This document shows, one piece after another, positions 9,498 to 18,421 of a stretch of DNA of 64,000 nt (the stretch's first letter is position 1; each line of letters starts with the position of its first letter). The translations under genes and the position numbers were made by a program. Source of the DNA: CAMCHP01 sp036835325 (GTDB taxonomy: Bacteria; Bacteroidota; Bacteroidia; Flavobacteriales_D; Sanyastnellaceae); NCBI GenBank assembly GCA_036835325.1, contig DAITMF010000001.1, forward strand, positions 86,460-150,459. The letters run 5' to 3'. A model generated the notes under the pieces. That model had not been told where the DNA came from and did not search any database. It was given only the letters and a program-made list of their open reading frames with translations.

Positions 9498-10178
9498 TTA
9501 CCACTGTTCGTTTTCGGCGGTCAATCCGCGGTTCAAAAAGACGAGGAACGGTGTTAGGGCCCTAAGCCGTTCAGCCACGAAATCAACGAGCCCGGCGTTT
9601 GTGTACAAAGCATCAGGAAGCGGCGTTATGGCAATGTAGCTTTTTAATTTTAGGAACTCAATGTGCGGGTGATCAGCGGAGTAACCTTTGGGCGGACGTG
9701 AAAGCACCATTTCCCGTTCCAAGTTGCCGTAGTGCTTTTTGAATGCCGGTTCTGCGATGATGGCCTCGAGGTCTTCGCCAAAAACATCCATTTCTTTTCG
9801 TATGCGCGCCATTTGTTCGGGCGATGGCATGTAGATTCCTCCTCCCAAAAACCCTTTACCACCGGGCTCAATGTGCACATAGTATTCGCCCATTCCCGAC
9901 CGTTTGCCGTGGGTCGACATGCCGATGCCGAGGTTGGTTTTGTAAGGCGACTTGTCTTTCGAAAAGCGAATATCGCGGTTGATTCTGAAGCTGCAGTCTT
10001 TCTCGGTCACTGTGGCCAGCGAGGCATCGTGCTCTTTCATTGTGCTGAGCAACTTCGCCACAAGTGCCTTGTAGTCTTTCTTCACCTTTTCGTAGCGCGC
10101 CTTGTTGGCGTGAAACCACTCGCGATCGTTGTTCTCGCGCAATTCGTTCATGAAGTCGATGGTCGCTTGGGTCAGCAT
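9498..10178 (-). CDS. DUF2461 domain-containing protein
   Basis: The 226-residue cytoplasmic protein matches the DUF2461 (TIGR02453) family: FMNELRENNDREWFHANK near the N-terminus, then INRDIRFSKDKSPYKTN, and GGGIYMPSPEQMARIR at mid-length. Length is normal for the family. No function is known. It has no signal peptide, unlike its neighbours. Confidence 0.88.
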   Translation of the reverse strand: MLTQATIDFMNELRENNDREWFHANKARYEKVKKDYKALVAKLLSTMKEHDASLATVTEKDCSFRINRDIRFSKDKSPYKTNLGIGMSTHGKRSGMGEYYVHIEPGGKGFLGGGIYMPSPEQMARIRKEMDVFGEDLEAIIAEPAFKKHYGNLEREMVLSRPPKGYSADHPHIEFLKLKSYIAITPLPDALYTNAGLVDFVAERLRALTPFLVFLNRGLTAENEQW

Positions 10179-10226
10179 GGTTTCTTTTTTTTGGGTGGAT
10201 GAGATTCGGTTTGCGCCTTGCGTTGC

Positions 10227-10958
10227 TCAGCGTTTCGGTCTGCGATCAGGGTCTTCGTGGAAAAAGTAGCGGAAATCAAAGGTGAAGTACGCGCCGCTCA
10301 ATGCGGTAATGGATCGGCGCACGCCGCCATCCCAACGAATCACCGATTCGCTGATGGCCATGTCAGAAAACGGCTGGTGGTAGCTTGCACCCAAGTAGAA
10401 ATAGCCGCGCTCTTTGGTGCGGTATTCAAAGCCGTAATTGGCTTGCACGGCAATTTGAAGCCAACTTCGGCGTGCTGTGAACTGCTCAATTTGGTAGAAG
10501 GTGGTGTCGCGTTGTGCCTGAGCAGTTGAGAAGGTATTGCTAGGGTACATGTCAAGCGAAATGCCCCCGGAGGCGTTCATCCACAGCTTGTCGCCGAGGC
10601 GCACGTAATACAACGCTTGAATCGGTATTTCGTAGCCGTCAAAACGGTTCACCACGCCTTCGTTCAAGCCGAGGTCATCGGCGACAGCAAACACAGTGTA
10701 ACGGCGACGAATGACGTTGATGCCCGATTCAATTGAGATCGCACGGGTGATGCCATAACGCACCACGCCACCAAAGTTGAGCGACAACTCCGGACTCCAA
10801 ACGCCATTCATGCCTTCTCCCTCAACCACAAGGTCACTGAAATCAACGAAGCGATTGGGTACCAAGGGCCTGAATTGCACGCCAAACGTGAGCACTCCTT
10901 CTTGCGCCAATCCTGAAAGGCAGCCAATCGCAAACAGAACGGTGATCAGGATTCGCAT
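10227..10958 (-). CDS. Outer-membrane beta-barrel protein, unknown
   Basis: The 243-residue product has a signal peptide (MRILITVLFAIGCLSGLAQ) and alternating hydrophobic and aromatic strands typical of small outer-membrane barrels, such as ERGYFYLGASYHQPF and AYFTFDFRYFF near the end. I cannot assign a family. The ATG overlaps the preceding stop as TAATG, so it is translated by re-initiation after the 108-residue membrane protein. Confidence 0.75.
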   Translation of the reverse strand: MRILITVLFAIGCLSGLAQEGVLTFGVQFRPLVPNRFVDFSDLVVEGEGMNGVWSPELSLNFGGVVRYGITRAISIESGINVIRRRYTVFAVADDLGLNEGVVNRFDGYEIPIQALYYVRLGDKLWMNASGGISLDMYPSNTFSTAQAQRDTTFYQIEQFTARRSWLQIAVQANYGFEYRTKERGYFYLGASYHQPFSDMAISESVIRWDGGVRRSITALSGAYFTFDFRYFFHEDPDRRPKR

Positions 10959-11284
10959 TAGTGAGATTTAAAGTAACCTACCACGGCCAAAGCGATGAGG
11001 GCCACCGTGAAGAGCAGCACAAACCACCGGAAAAAGGTATTGGAAATAAACGGTTTGCGGTGCTTGGCATACACCATATTGTTGCACCACATTGCATCTC
11101 TAAGCCGATCGCGGTGGATGCCAAACAGCACATTTCGCGATTCTTCGGCATCAAAATGCCGTTCAAACACTACGTTTCGCGCGCTCAACAGCGTCTCGAA
11201 TTCATTGGCGAGCTCGTCGCTTGAGAATTCAAAAACGTAGTAGCGGTTGTCGCCCGAATGCTCGTAGTAATTGGTCAGCCTCAT
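10958..11284 (-). CDS. Small membrane protein with soluble N-terminal domain
   Basis: The 108-residue product has a soluble N-terminal part (MRLTNYYEHSGDNRYYVFEF) resembling the small signal-transducing DUF2007 type, and one C-terminal membrane helix (FFRWFVLLFTVALIALAVVGY, residues 84-104). The family assignment is a guess. The start overlaps the nitroreductase stop as ATGA and its stop overlaps the next start as TAATG, so it is a real, tightly coupled operon member. Confidence 0.7.
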   Translation of the reverse strand: MRLTNYYEHSGDNRYYVFEFSSDELANEFETLLSARNVVFERHFDAEESRNVLFGIHRDRLRDAMWCNNMVYAKHRKPFISNTFFRWFVLLFTVALIALAVVGYFKSH

Positions 11285-11868
11285 TCAGTGATCCACTCTG
11301 TGACGTACTCAAGGGGTTTGCGGTGCGATTTCGGCCAATCGCCTGCGGGGTAGCCCATGTAGAACAAGCCCAAGCACTTGTCGGCTTCTCCCAAATTGAG
11401 AAACGCATTCATTTCGGGCGTGTACACAATGCCCGGCGTGCCCCAATACGCGCCAATGCCGTAGGCTGTGCAGGTGAGGTACATGTTTTGAACACCACAC
11501 GCCACCGCTTCAATTTCTTCAATCTCAGCAATCTTGCGGTTGGGGTCGCGTTCCATGCAAATGGCGACGACAACAGATACCATAAGCGGGCGTTGGCCGA
11601 GTTTTTCGTACTTCTTCGGTGAAAACGCTTCTTCGGGTGTTTTCGATTTGTAGAGTTCCGGCAAGAACTCAGCCAATCGCTTCAGTCCGTCGTCCATGAA
11701 AACACGAAAACGCCACGGCTGCGTCATTCCGTGGGTAGGTGCCCAGGTGGCATTGGTGAGCACATTCTCAACAATCTCGCGGTGCACTTTTCGGGTGGTA
11801 TAGTTTTCGGGTTGGATGGTGCGCCGATCGCGAATCACGGCGTTGATTTCGCTGAGGTTGTATTTCAT
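11281..11868 (-). CDS. Nitroreductase family protein
   Basis: The 195-residue flavoprotein is of the NAD(P)H-dependent nitroreductase fold. The N-terminal RDRRTIQPENY and the segment ATWAPTHGMTQPWRFRV are the FMN-phosphate and substrate-side motifs; CTAYGIGAYWGTPG near residue 150 is the second FMN-contact region. The substrate is unknown. The ATG at 11868 was chosen over one 24 bases upstream because it forms an ATGA overlap with the stop of the thioredoxin-like gene. Confidence 0.88.
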   Translation of the reverse strand: MKYNLSEINAVIRDRRTIQPENYTTRKVHREIVENVLTNATWAPTHGMTQPWRFRVFMDDGLKRLAEFLPELYKSKTPEEAFSPKKYEKLGQRPLMVSVVVAICMERDPNRKIAEIEEIEAVACGVQNMYLTCTAYGIGAYWGTPGIVYTPEMNAFLNLGEADKCLGLFYMGYPAGDWPKSHRKPLEYVTEWITE

Positions 11869-12428
11869 GCTGATTTCCATTTGATGTTGCATCCCATGCT
11901 TGGGATTTGATTTTCTGGGGATGGATGCGCTCCGCGAAGCAGTAGGTCAAGCACGGCGGCCAGATCAGCGCCGGTCACCGGATGGTCATTGCCCGGTCGC
12001 GACGCGTCGAACTGACCGCGGTACACGCAGCGGTCATCGGCGTCGAACACATTGAAATCGGGCGTGCACGCCGCGTCATACGCTCGGGCAACCGATTGGT
12101 CTTCGTCGTACAAGTAAGCAAACGGAAAGTCCATGGTCAGCGCCAACTCGCGCATTTTGTCAGGATGGTCAGCCGGATAGTTGACCACGTCATTTGAGCT
12201 GATGGCCACAAAACCAATGCCTTTCGGCAAGTACTCGTGGGCCACGTCGATGAAACGATTGAGAATGTGCACCACAAACGGGCAGTGGTTGCACATGAAC
12301 ACCACCACGGTGCCGGCTTCGCCTTTTACATCGTTGAACGCGGTCAACTTTGCCGACACAACATCGGGAAGCTCAAAGGGCGGGGCAGTGAATCCGAGTG
12401 GAATGTGATGGGTGAGTGTTCGTGCCAT
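11865..12428 (-). CDS. Thioredoxin-like (AhpC/TSA-type) protein
   Basis: The 187-residue protein has the thioredoxin fold with a CxxC centre, MCNHCPF (Cys46, Cys49), and a C-terminal SMGCNIKWK with Cys180, both hallmarks of a widespread family of cytoplasmic redoxins or peroxiredoxin-like reductases. No signal peptide. It heads a translationally coupled set: redoxin, nitroreductase, small membrane protein, outer-membrane barrel. The pairing with a flavin nitroreductase suggests redox chemistry, but the partner substrate is unknown. The -7 box lies only four bases before the ATG. Confidence 0.88.
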   Translation of the reverse strand: MARTLTHHIPLGFTAPPFELPDVVSAKLTAFNDVKGEAGTVVVFMCNHCPFVVHILNRFIDVAHEYLPKGIGFVAISSNDVVNYPADHPDKMRELALTMDFPFAYLYDEDQSVARAYDAACTPDFNVFDADDRCVYRGQFDASRPGNDHPVTGADLAAVLDLLLRGAHPSPENQIPSMGCNIKWKSA

Positions 12429-12432
12429 GGCA

Positions 12433-12440
12433 CAAAAATA
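12433..12440 (-). promoter_or_regulatory. Promoter -7 box four bases before the redoxin start
   Basis: TATTTTTG is a perfect TAnnTTTG match. With transcription usually starting four to seven bases downstream, the mRNA would begin at or within the start codon (leaderless). Confidence 0.5.
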
Positions 12441-12455
12441 CGACCAAATTCGCGG

Positions 12456-12971
12456 TTAAAACGCGGTGCGCACCCCTATACTGAACGCCAACATTGGCAG
12501 CAGCGCATCGTTGCGGTAGAGGTAGTGCTGCATGGCCAGTGCGCTCACAACCAGGCCATCGCTCACCTTGTAGAGCACACCTGCACCTGCGGCGAAGCCG
12601 AAATCAAGATTGGCATCCGAAACTTCATTGTCGGCCACGGTGCGGCGAATGTAAAATCCGGCATCGACCCGCGCAGTTGGAGTGATTCGTTTATCAAAAA
12701 AGCGGTACTCAGCAAATCCGGTGATGGGGTTGAGCGATGACCGCGCACCGTCATCGGTTCGGCTGTAGCGGCTGTACGTGGCGCCCGTCCACAACCGTTT
12801 GAGCACCTCGGCCCTGAAAGACAGGCTGTAACCTATCCTAAGGCTATCCGAAAAGCTGCTGCCGTTTGGAGCAACGGTACCCCCGTCAACACCGAACGCA
12901 AATTGGTTTTGTGACCATCCGCCGAAGGCGAGAAATAAAAAACAACCAAAAAGAATGCTCCGTAGTTTCAC
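12456..12971 (-). CDS. Outer-membrane beta-barrel protein, unknown
   Basis: The 171-residue product starts at GTG with a signal peptide (KLRSILFGCFLFLAFGGWSQ) and continues with short amphipathic strands, for instance LDFGFAAGAGVLYKVSDGL, ending in FSIGVRTAF with the terminal Phe usual for barrel assembly. It is smaller than most OmpA-like barrels (probably eight strands). It is divergent from the MORN-repeat gene at 13027. Family not recognised. Confidence 0.7.
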   Translation of the reverse strand: MKLRSILFGCFLFLAFGGWSQNQFAFGVDGGTVAPNGSSFSDSLRIGYSLSFRAEVLKRLWTGATYSRYSRTDDGARSSLNPITGFAEYRFFDKRITPTARVDAGFYIRRTVADNEVSDANLDFGFAAGAGVLYKVSDGLVVSALAMQHYLYRNDALLPMLAFSIGVRTAF

Positions 12972-13013
12972 GCAATGAAGTTCGTCAATTCAACGGCATA
13001 TTGAGACGCTTCG

Positions 13014-13021
13014 TATATTCG
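13014..13021 (+). promoter_or_regulatory. Promoter -7 box five bases before the MORN-repeat gene
   Basis: TATATTCG fits TAnnTTTG with one change (C for T). The short distance to the ATG at 13027 implies a leaderless mRNA. Confidence 0.4.
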
Positions 13022-13026
13022 GGATT

Positions 13027-14730
13027 ATGACTACCATTTTAGCGGCATTGCTTTCGCTGTCACTGAGTGCCCCACCTGACAGTTTGGAATGGGCAACCTT
13101 TGGAAATGGCCGAGGGTTTTACACGGTTTATGAACGCGACGTAAGCGATACAACCGTGCTGCACGGCTCATATGTGGTGCAGTTTCAGGGCCGAAAAGTA
13201 GTTGCCGGCAGCTTTTTTGAAAACCGCAAAAACGGCCTTTGGGAGCATTACGACCACACCACCGGCAAGCTCACTGCTCGCGGTTATTATACAGGAGGGC
13301 GCCGCAGCGGACGGTGGGAGTTTTACACCTTCGACGGGTTTCGCAAGGCCACAAAAGACTATGATTTCGGCAAAATCGTTGGTGAACAAGTGTCGTATTA
13401 TGTCAACGGCAAGCCGCGGCTCATTGTTGATCAACCGCTAGATACAGTGGTTCGTGCGGTGAAAGTGTTGTATCCAAACGGCGACACCTTGCTGCGCCGG
13501 ACCTACAGGCCCGATGGCGATTTTTACCATGTTGACCATGTTTCGTACTATGAACGTGGGCCTCGGTACGAAGAATACAGTTTTCTGCTTCGCAAATCTG
13601 ACTCGCTTCTGATTGACTACGGGGCCAAATGGCACGATTACTTAGTTGACATTGCGCTCATTGATCCGGTGCGCCGGCACCGGTTGGCCCGTTCACTGTC
13701 ACTGTTTGATGGCGCTTACCGCAAGTATCACCCCAACGGCCGATTGTGGGAGCAAGAATACTATGAGAAGGGCGTGATTATAAATAAAATGAGCACCTAC
13801 AATCAGCGCGGAAAGCCCGTTGATTGCGGCGATTACGAAGATGGAAACGGCACGCTGGTACGGCTTCAAGAGCGCGGCGACACCACCTCAGTGGAAACCT
13901 TTCGTAATGGATTGCTGGAGGGGCCGGCGCGCTACTTTTACGAGCGCAACGTTGTTCGGGCCAAAGGCCATTACCGAAAGGGGGTGCCGGTGGGCCGGTG
14001 GACGCTGCACCAAAACGACGGCAACCTCAGTGAAGAACTTTACTTCCATACCCCTGATTCCGTGTCGACGAAAGGCGCCCGTCAATCGTACTTTCCAGGG
14101 TTCACTGGGCTCTATCTCGACGGACGAGTACACGGCCAATGGGTGTTCACCAATGCGCTGAACGATACCACCGAAATGATTACGTTCAAGAACGGACTGC
14201 TTCACGGGCAGTACTGTTTGTACGACGCCGGGCTTCGCTACGTGTGCGGAGAGCTCGTCGGTGGTGTGAAGCGCGGGTCATGGCCAACCTACAACCGCAG
14301 CGGAAAGGTAACCTATGAGCGCAATTTCGACCCGGTATTCACAACCGGAGAACTGCGCATACGGCCGAAAGACGACTTTGTAATTGACTTTCCTGTGCTC
14401 ACTTCTTTTAAAAGTGCACGAGCCGTGCAAGAAGTCGAGCCCATTGAACTGCTTCAAACCAACCCGCCCGAAGCCATCAAAATTGACGATCATACCTTCA
14501 CCGTGGATTTCAGGATTGGCCGGTTCGACGGCGATGCCAACTTTATTGTTGTGGTTGAAGATACCGGACATGTAACGGCCATTTGGTTTCAGATGGCAAG
14601 TCGCGAAGACTTTTCCGAACTTGCCCTCGGATACCTGCAGCGCATGACCTGCTTCAAACCGTTTGCAATTGAGGGCCTGCCGCGTCACACCCGAGTGCCC
14701 ATTGCGTTTTATTTTACCGAAATTCGCTGA
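13027..14730 (+). CDS. MORN-repeat protein with TonB-like C-terminal domain
   Basis: The 567-residue product has a short signal peptide (ILAALLSLSLSAPPD) and then many MORN_2-type repeats of the form G.Y..G...G.W..Y, for example KNGLWEHYDHTTGKL and KRGSWPTYNRSGK, over about residues 60-440. The last 110 residues (FTVDFRIGRFDGDANFIVVV onward) look like a TonB C-terminal-type domain. MORN_2 proteins are often labelled YwqK-family antitoxins by homology, but an exported protein without a toxin neighbour is unlikely to be one. A second MORN protein lies at 50035. Function unknown; probably a periplasmic or surface structural role. Confidence 0.8.
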   Translation: MTTILAALLSLSLSAPPDSLEWATFGNGRGFYTVYERDVSDTTVLHGSYVVQFQGRKVVAGSFFENRKNGLWEHYDHTTGKLTARGYYTGGRRSGRWEFYTFDGFRKATKDYDFGKIVGEQVSYYVNGKPRLIVDQPLDTVVRAVKVLYPNGDTLLRRTYRPDGDFYHVDHVSYYERGPRYEEYSFLLRKSDSLLIDYGAKWHDYLVDIALIDPVRRHRLARSLSLFDGAYRKYHPNGRLWEQEYYEKGVIINKMSTYNQRGKPVDCGDYEDGNGTLVRLQERGDTTSVETFRNGLLEGPARYFYERNVVRAKGHYRKGVPVGRWTLHQNDGNLSEELYFHTPDSVSTKGARQSYFPGFTGLYLDGRVHGQWVFTNALNDTTEMITFKNGLLHGQYCLYDAGLRYVCGELVGGVKRGSWPTYNRSGKVTYERNFDPVFTTGELRIRPKDDFVIDFPVLTSFKSARAVQEVEPIELLQTNPPEAIKIDDHTFTVDFRIGRFDGDANFIVVVEDTGHVTAIWFQMASREDFSELALGYLQRMTCFKPFAIEGLPRHTRVPIAFYFTEIR

Positions 14731-14760
14731 CGCCGCAGGGCATCATCCAAGGAAAAAACC

Positions 14761-15528
14761 ATGAAAACCGTTATCATCACAGGCGCCGGAACCGGCATGG
14801 GCAGCGCCACTGCCCGAGTTTTGGCCGAGCATTCTGACCTCCACCTTGTACTCATTGGGCGCAGGGCCGATAAAATTGACGCCGTTCGGAACGCCCTTCC
14901 AAACCCTGAAAAGCACACCGCTCTTTCGGTCGATATTGCTGACCGCAAAGCCCTTCGCGAAGCATTGGCCGGGTTGGCTTCAATTGAACAGCGCGACATC
15001 TTTGCGATTTTTGCCAATGCCGGTATCGGCGGCGAAAACCACTACGGCGACGACGACCGTTGGCACGAAATCATCACCACCAACCTCACCGGCACCTACT
15101 ACTCCATCATGGAAACGCTGCCCTACTTGCGAAAAAGCAAGCAGGCGTTCAAGCACGTTCTGATGACCTCATCGTGCTTGGCGCGCTTTGGAGTGCCCAA
15201 TTACACTGCCTACTGCACGAGCAAAACAGGGTTGTTGGGCCTCACGCGGTCGCTCGCGGTTGAATTGGCCTCAGAGCGTATTTTGGTGAACGCATTGTGC
15301 CCCGGTTGGGTTGAGACCGAAATGGCGCAGGCCGGCATCCAACTGCTGGCCGATCGTGCCGGGCAGCCCTACCAAGAAACCTACGACCAGCAAATGGGCT
15401 TCGTGCCGCTAGGTCGTATGAGTCTCCCTCAAGAAGTGGCCCACTTGGTTGATTTCCTGTTCTCGGGCAAACAAGTATCGATGACGGGCCAAGGGATTGA
15501 CATCAACAACGGATCATGGATGCAATGA
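14761..15528 (+). CDS. SDR family NAD(P)-dependent oxidoreductase
   Basis: The 255-residue Rossmann-fold dehydrogenase has the cofactor loop TGAGTGMG at residues 7-14, NAG at 86-88 and the catalytic triad Ser138, Tyr151 and Lys155 (YCTSK). The C-terminal GQGIDINNGSWMQ is typical of classical SDRs related to 3-oxoacyl-ACP reductase; the substrate cannot be told. Asp59 (VDIA) follows an IGRR segment whose arginines suggest NADP preference. Its stop overlaps the start region of the M28 peptidase. Confidence 0.92.
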   Translation: MKTVIITGAGTGMGSATARVLAEHSDLHLVLIGRRADKIDAVRNALPNPEKHTALSVDIADRKALREALAGLASIEQRDIFAIFANAGIGGENHYGDDDRWHEIITTNLTGTYYSIMETLPYLRKSKQAFKHVLMTSSCLARFGVPNYTAYCTSKTGLLGLTRSLAVELASERILVNALCPGWVETEMAQAGIQLLADRAGQPYQETYDQQMGFVPLGRMSLPQEVAHLVDFLFSGKQVSMTGQGIDINNGSWMQ

Positions 15529-16904
15529 TGCGCCGCATAGCCCTTTTAGCCGCTGTTTTTTTGGGTGGATGGATGTCTGCCTCCGCTCAATCAACGACCG
15601 ATTCACTGATGCTCCGCACGATTTTTTCAGAGGCGCTCAGCAACGGTGAGTGCCATGAAAACCTTCGTGAGCTTTGCAAAGACATCGGCCATAGGCTGAG
15701 TGGAAGCCAACAACTCGATGACGCTGTCACTTGGGGCGCCAAAAAACTTCGCGGCTACCGCGCTGACAGCGTTTGGCTGCAACCCGTTATGGTACCCAAA
15801 TGGACCCGCGGCGACCGCGAATACGCCAGCTACCGTGTTAATGGAACCGATTACCCCTTGCGCATTTCGGCCTTGGGCGGCTCGGTAGGCAGCAACGGTA
15901 AAATCACCGCTGAAGTGATCGAAGTCAAACGTATAACTGACCTTGAAGAGCTGCCGCGATCAGCCGTTGAAGAAAAAATTGTGCTCTTCAACCGGCCGAT
16001 GGATCCGCTTCTTATCAATACCGGTGCAGCCTACGGCGGTGCGTTTGACCAACGCTCTGACGGAGCAAGCGCAGCAGCGCGGCATGGCGCCGTGGGCACG
16101 CTTGTGCGGTCACTTACCCATGCGCTTGATACCTTTCCACACACCGGAGCCATGGACTACGCCGATGATGTGAAGCCCATTCCGGCTGCCGGTATCAGCA
16201 CCGTTGATGCGCAGGCGCTCAAAGATGCGCTGAAGCAACACCCCAAACTTACTGTTACACTTGAGTTGGCCTGCAAAGCTTACGACGACGTGGAACAGGC
16301 CAATGTGATTGCTGAACTCCGCGGCAGCGAATTTCCCGATGAATACATTGTGGTTGGCGGACATTTAGACTCTTGGGACATTGGCGAGGGCGCACACGAC
16401 GACGGCGCCGGCATTGTGCAAAGCATTGAAGTGCTTCGCATTCTCAAAGCCATTGGCTACCAACCGCGGCACACCATCCGTGTGGTGCTTTTTGTGAACG
16501 AAGAAAACGGTAACCGCGGCGGTGAGCACTATGCCGCAGAGGCAAAACGCAAAGGAGAATCGCACCTTGCCGCGATTGAAAGCGACTCAGGCGGGTTTTC
16601 ACCGCGTGGCTTCAGCACCGAAGCCGATGACGCTGAATACGCTGTTTTCGCATCGTGGTTCGACCTCTTTGAACCGTACAACATTCACCAAGCGCGGAGG
16701 GGCTGGAGCGGAGTTGATATTCGTCCGCTCAAAGATGGCGACGTATCTCTGTTTGGATTATCGCCCGACCCACAACGCTACTTCGACTACCACCACAGTG
16801 CCCGCGACGTTTGGGAAAACGTAAACAAACGCGAATTGGAGCTCGGCGCTGCAGCCATGACCTCTTTGGTGTACCTGATTGACCAAACCCGTTTGGGGCG
16901 CTGA
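15525..16904 (+). CDS. M28 family metallopeptidase, secreted
   Basis: The 459-residue aminopeptidase-type enzyme is exported (MMRRIALLAAVFLGGWMSASAQ). The zinc motifs are GGHLDSWDIGEGAHDDGAG, NEENG with the catalytic and bridging Glu pair, ESDSGGF and the final DYHHSARD. A PA-like insert (about residues 120-240) precedes the second half of the catalytic domain. It resembles glutamate carboxypeptidase/plasma-type M28 enzymes. ATGA overlap with the SDR stop favours the start at 15525; an ATG nine bases upstream is possible. A second M28 peptidase is encoded at 52461. Confidence 0.9.
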   Translation: MMRRIALLAAVFLGGWMSASAQSTTDSLMLRTIFSEALSNGECHENLRELCKDIGHRLSGSQQLDDAVTWGAKKLRGYRADSVWLQPVMVPKWTRGDREYASYRVNGTDYPLRISALGGSVGSNGKITAEVIEVKRITDLEELPRSAVEEKIVLFNRPMDPLLINTGAAYGGAFDQRSDGASAAARHGAVGTLVRSLTHALDTFPHTGAMDYADDVKPIPAAGISTVDAQALKDALKQHPKLTVTLELACKAYDDVEQANVIAELRGSEFPDEYIVVGGHLDSWDIGEGAHDDGAGIVQSIEVLRILKAIGYQPRHTIRVVLFVNEENGNRGGEHYAAEAKRKGESHLAAIESDSGGFSPRGFSTEADDAEYAVFASWFDLFEPYNIHQARRGWSGVDIRPLKDGDVSLFGLSPDPQRYFDYHHSARDVWENVNKRELELGAAAMTSLVYLIDQTRLGR

Positions 16905-16906
16905 GC

Positions 16907-18421
16907 ATGACGGCTTTCTTGAACACCTTGCAACGCCTCGCTTGGTCAAACTGGGGATTTGCCGTGTTCATCGGGTTTGTACTGGTGTTGGTGAATGCGT
17001 GGTCGATGTTTGTTGGTCCTCCCTCGGGCATTCATTTTACCCGCCAAACCGATAGTTTATCGTTTGTTGCCAACTTCGCCGCCGGAGCGCCTTTCACAGA
17101 GCCCGAAGTGTACAATTTGAACAGCATTGAAGGCCGGTCAGGTGCTGAATTCCCCCTGCTGTATTGGCTAAGCGCACAAGCTTGGAAACTTTTCGGTGAT
17201 CAGGAGTGGATTTTGCGCCTGTTCACTGCGGTGCTGTGCATGAGCGGCTTGTTTGCACTGCTGCGCATAGCTCGCCGATTCATCGACGACAGGTTTATGG
17301 CTTGGTCGGTTGCCGCGCTTACTGTATCGTCGCCCATTCTCTTCTACTACCTCCCCAATTTTTTGCCGGATGCTTCAGCCTTGGGGTGCGCATTGCTCGG
17401 GTGGGCCGCTTTTTTTAGGTATTGGATGGATGAGCGGCCCCGCTCAGCCTATGTCGCTGTTTTTTGGTTCACACTATCGGGTTTGCTCAAGATCACCTAC
17501 TTCATCCATCCGATAGCTGCGCTTTCATCGTTGGCTCTGATTGGATGGATGGATGGCGTGCGCACCGGTCACTTGCTCAAACGCCATGCCGTGCTCATCA
17601 TCGGGTTAGCGCTTGGCGCAGCAGCCACAGCCGGCTGGAACCTTTACGCCATTGCGTACAACACGGCCTACAAAAACTACTACTTCTTGGTAGAATCACG
17701 TCCGATTTGGAAGATCGACCAAGCTGCCATTGCCCAGGTATGGGAGTACATGACCGAATTCTGGTTCAAGCACTACTACTTTGGACACTTCACCCGCTTG
17801 TTCTGGGTCTTGTTGTTCGTTTCACTTGTTTTCATGAAACACGGGGCACGCCGCTTGCAAGCTGTGGCATGGTTCAGCGCGCTCGGAGGGTTGGCCTATG
17901 CCGCGCTCTTCTTCAAGCAGTTCCGCGACCACGATTACTATTTCATGGTGTTCATTCCGATTGTCGGCTTGAACCTCATCAACGCTTTCGTCACACTGAA
18001 AAACCGCTTTGGCGGCGTGGCGTACGGACCCCTTGTCAAGGTGTTTATGTACCTCTTTTTGACCGTGGGCCTTTGGCAACTCGACTTGGTTGATCGTTAC
18101 CGAAAAGTCGAAATGGAGCGCCGCTTTGACGACACCTCTGCGTTGTACTCAGCCGTGCGCGAGGCCTTAGATGAAGCAGGTATTTCGCGCGATGCGCGCA
18201 TGCTGGTGGTGGCTGACCCCACTGAAAATGGCTCGCTGTACTTCCTTCGGCGCAAGGGTTGGACGGTCGGCGACGCATCCGCCTTCACCGATGAGTTGGC
18301 TGAAATTTACCGCGTCTCGGGAGCTGAGTACCTCGTGTGCTCACCCGGAATGAATCCTCCCCCATCCATCCAAAAACAACTGCTCAGCTTGAACGGAGTG
18401 AATGTGTACGTCTTGAATTAA
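16907..18421 (+). CDS. ArnT/GT39-like membrane glycosyltransferase
   Basis: The 504-residue integral membrane protein has about ten to eleven predicted helices; the first is WGFAVFIGFVLVLVNAWSMF. The loop after it carries HFTRQTDS, resembling the first-loop acidic motif of GT-C enzymes that use polyprenyl-phosphate sugars. A soluble C-terminal domain of about 120 residues follows the last helix. The likely job is transfer of a sugar to an envelope glycan or protein in the periplasm; donor and acceptor are unknown. It begins two bases after the M28 stop and ends on a TTAA that supplies the stop codons of both this gene and aspS. Confidence 0.8.
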   Translation: MTAFLNTLQRLAWSNWGFAVFIGFVLVLVNAWSMFVGPPSGIHFTRQTDSLSFVANFAAGAPFTEPEVYNLNSIEGRSGAEFPLLYWLSAQAWKLFGDQEWILRLFTAVLCMSGLFALLRIARRFIDDRFMAWSVAALTVSSPILFYYLPNFLPDASALGCALLGWAAFFRYWMDERPRSAYVAVFWFTLSGLLKITYFIHPIAALSSLALIGWMDGVRTGHLLKRHAVLIIGLALGAAATAGWNLYAIAYNTAYKNYYFLVESRPIWKIDQAAIAQVWEYMTEFWFKHYYFGHFTRLFWVLLFVSLVFMKHGARRLQAVAWFSALGGLAYAALFFKQFRDHDYYFMVFIPIVGLNLINAFVTLKNRFGGVAYGPLVKVFMYLFLTVGLWQLDLVDRYRKVEMERRFDDTSALYSAVREALDEAGISRDARMLVVADPTENGSLYFLRRKGWTVGDASAFTDELAEIYRVSGAEYLVCSPGMNPPPSIQKQLLSLNGVNVYVLN

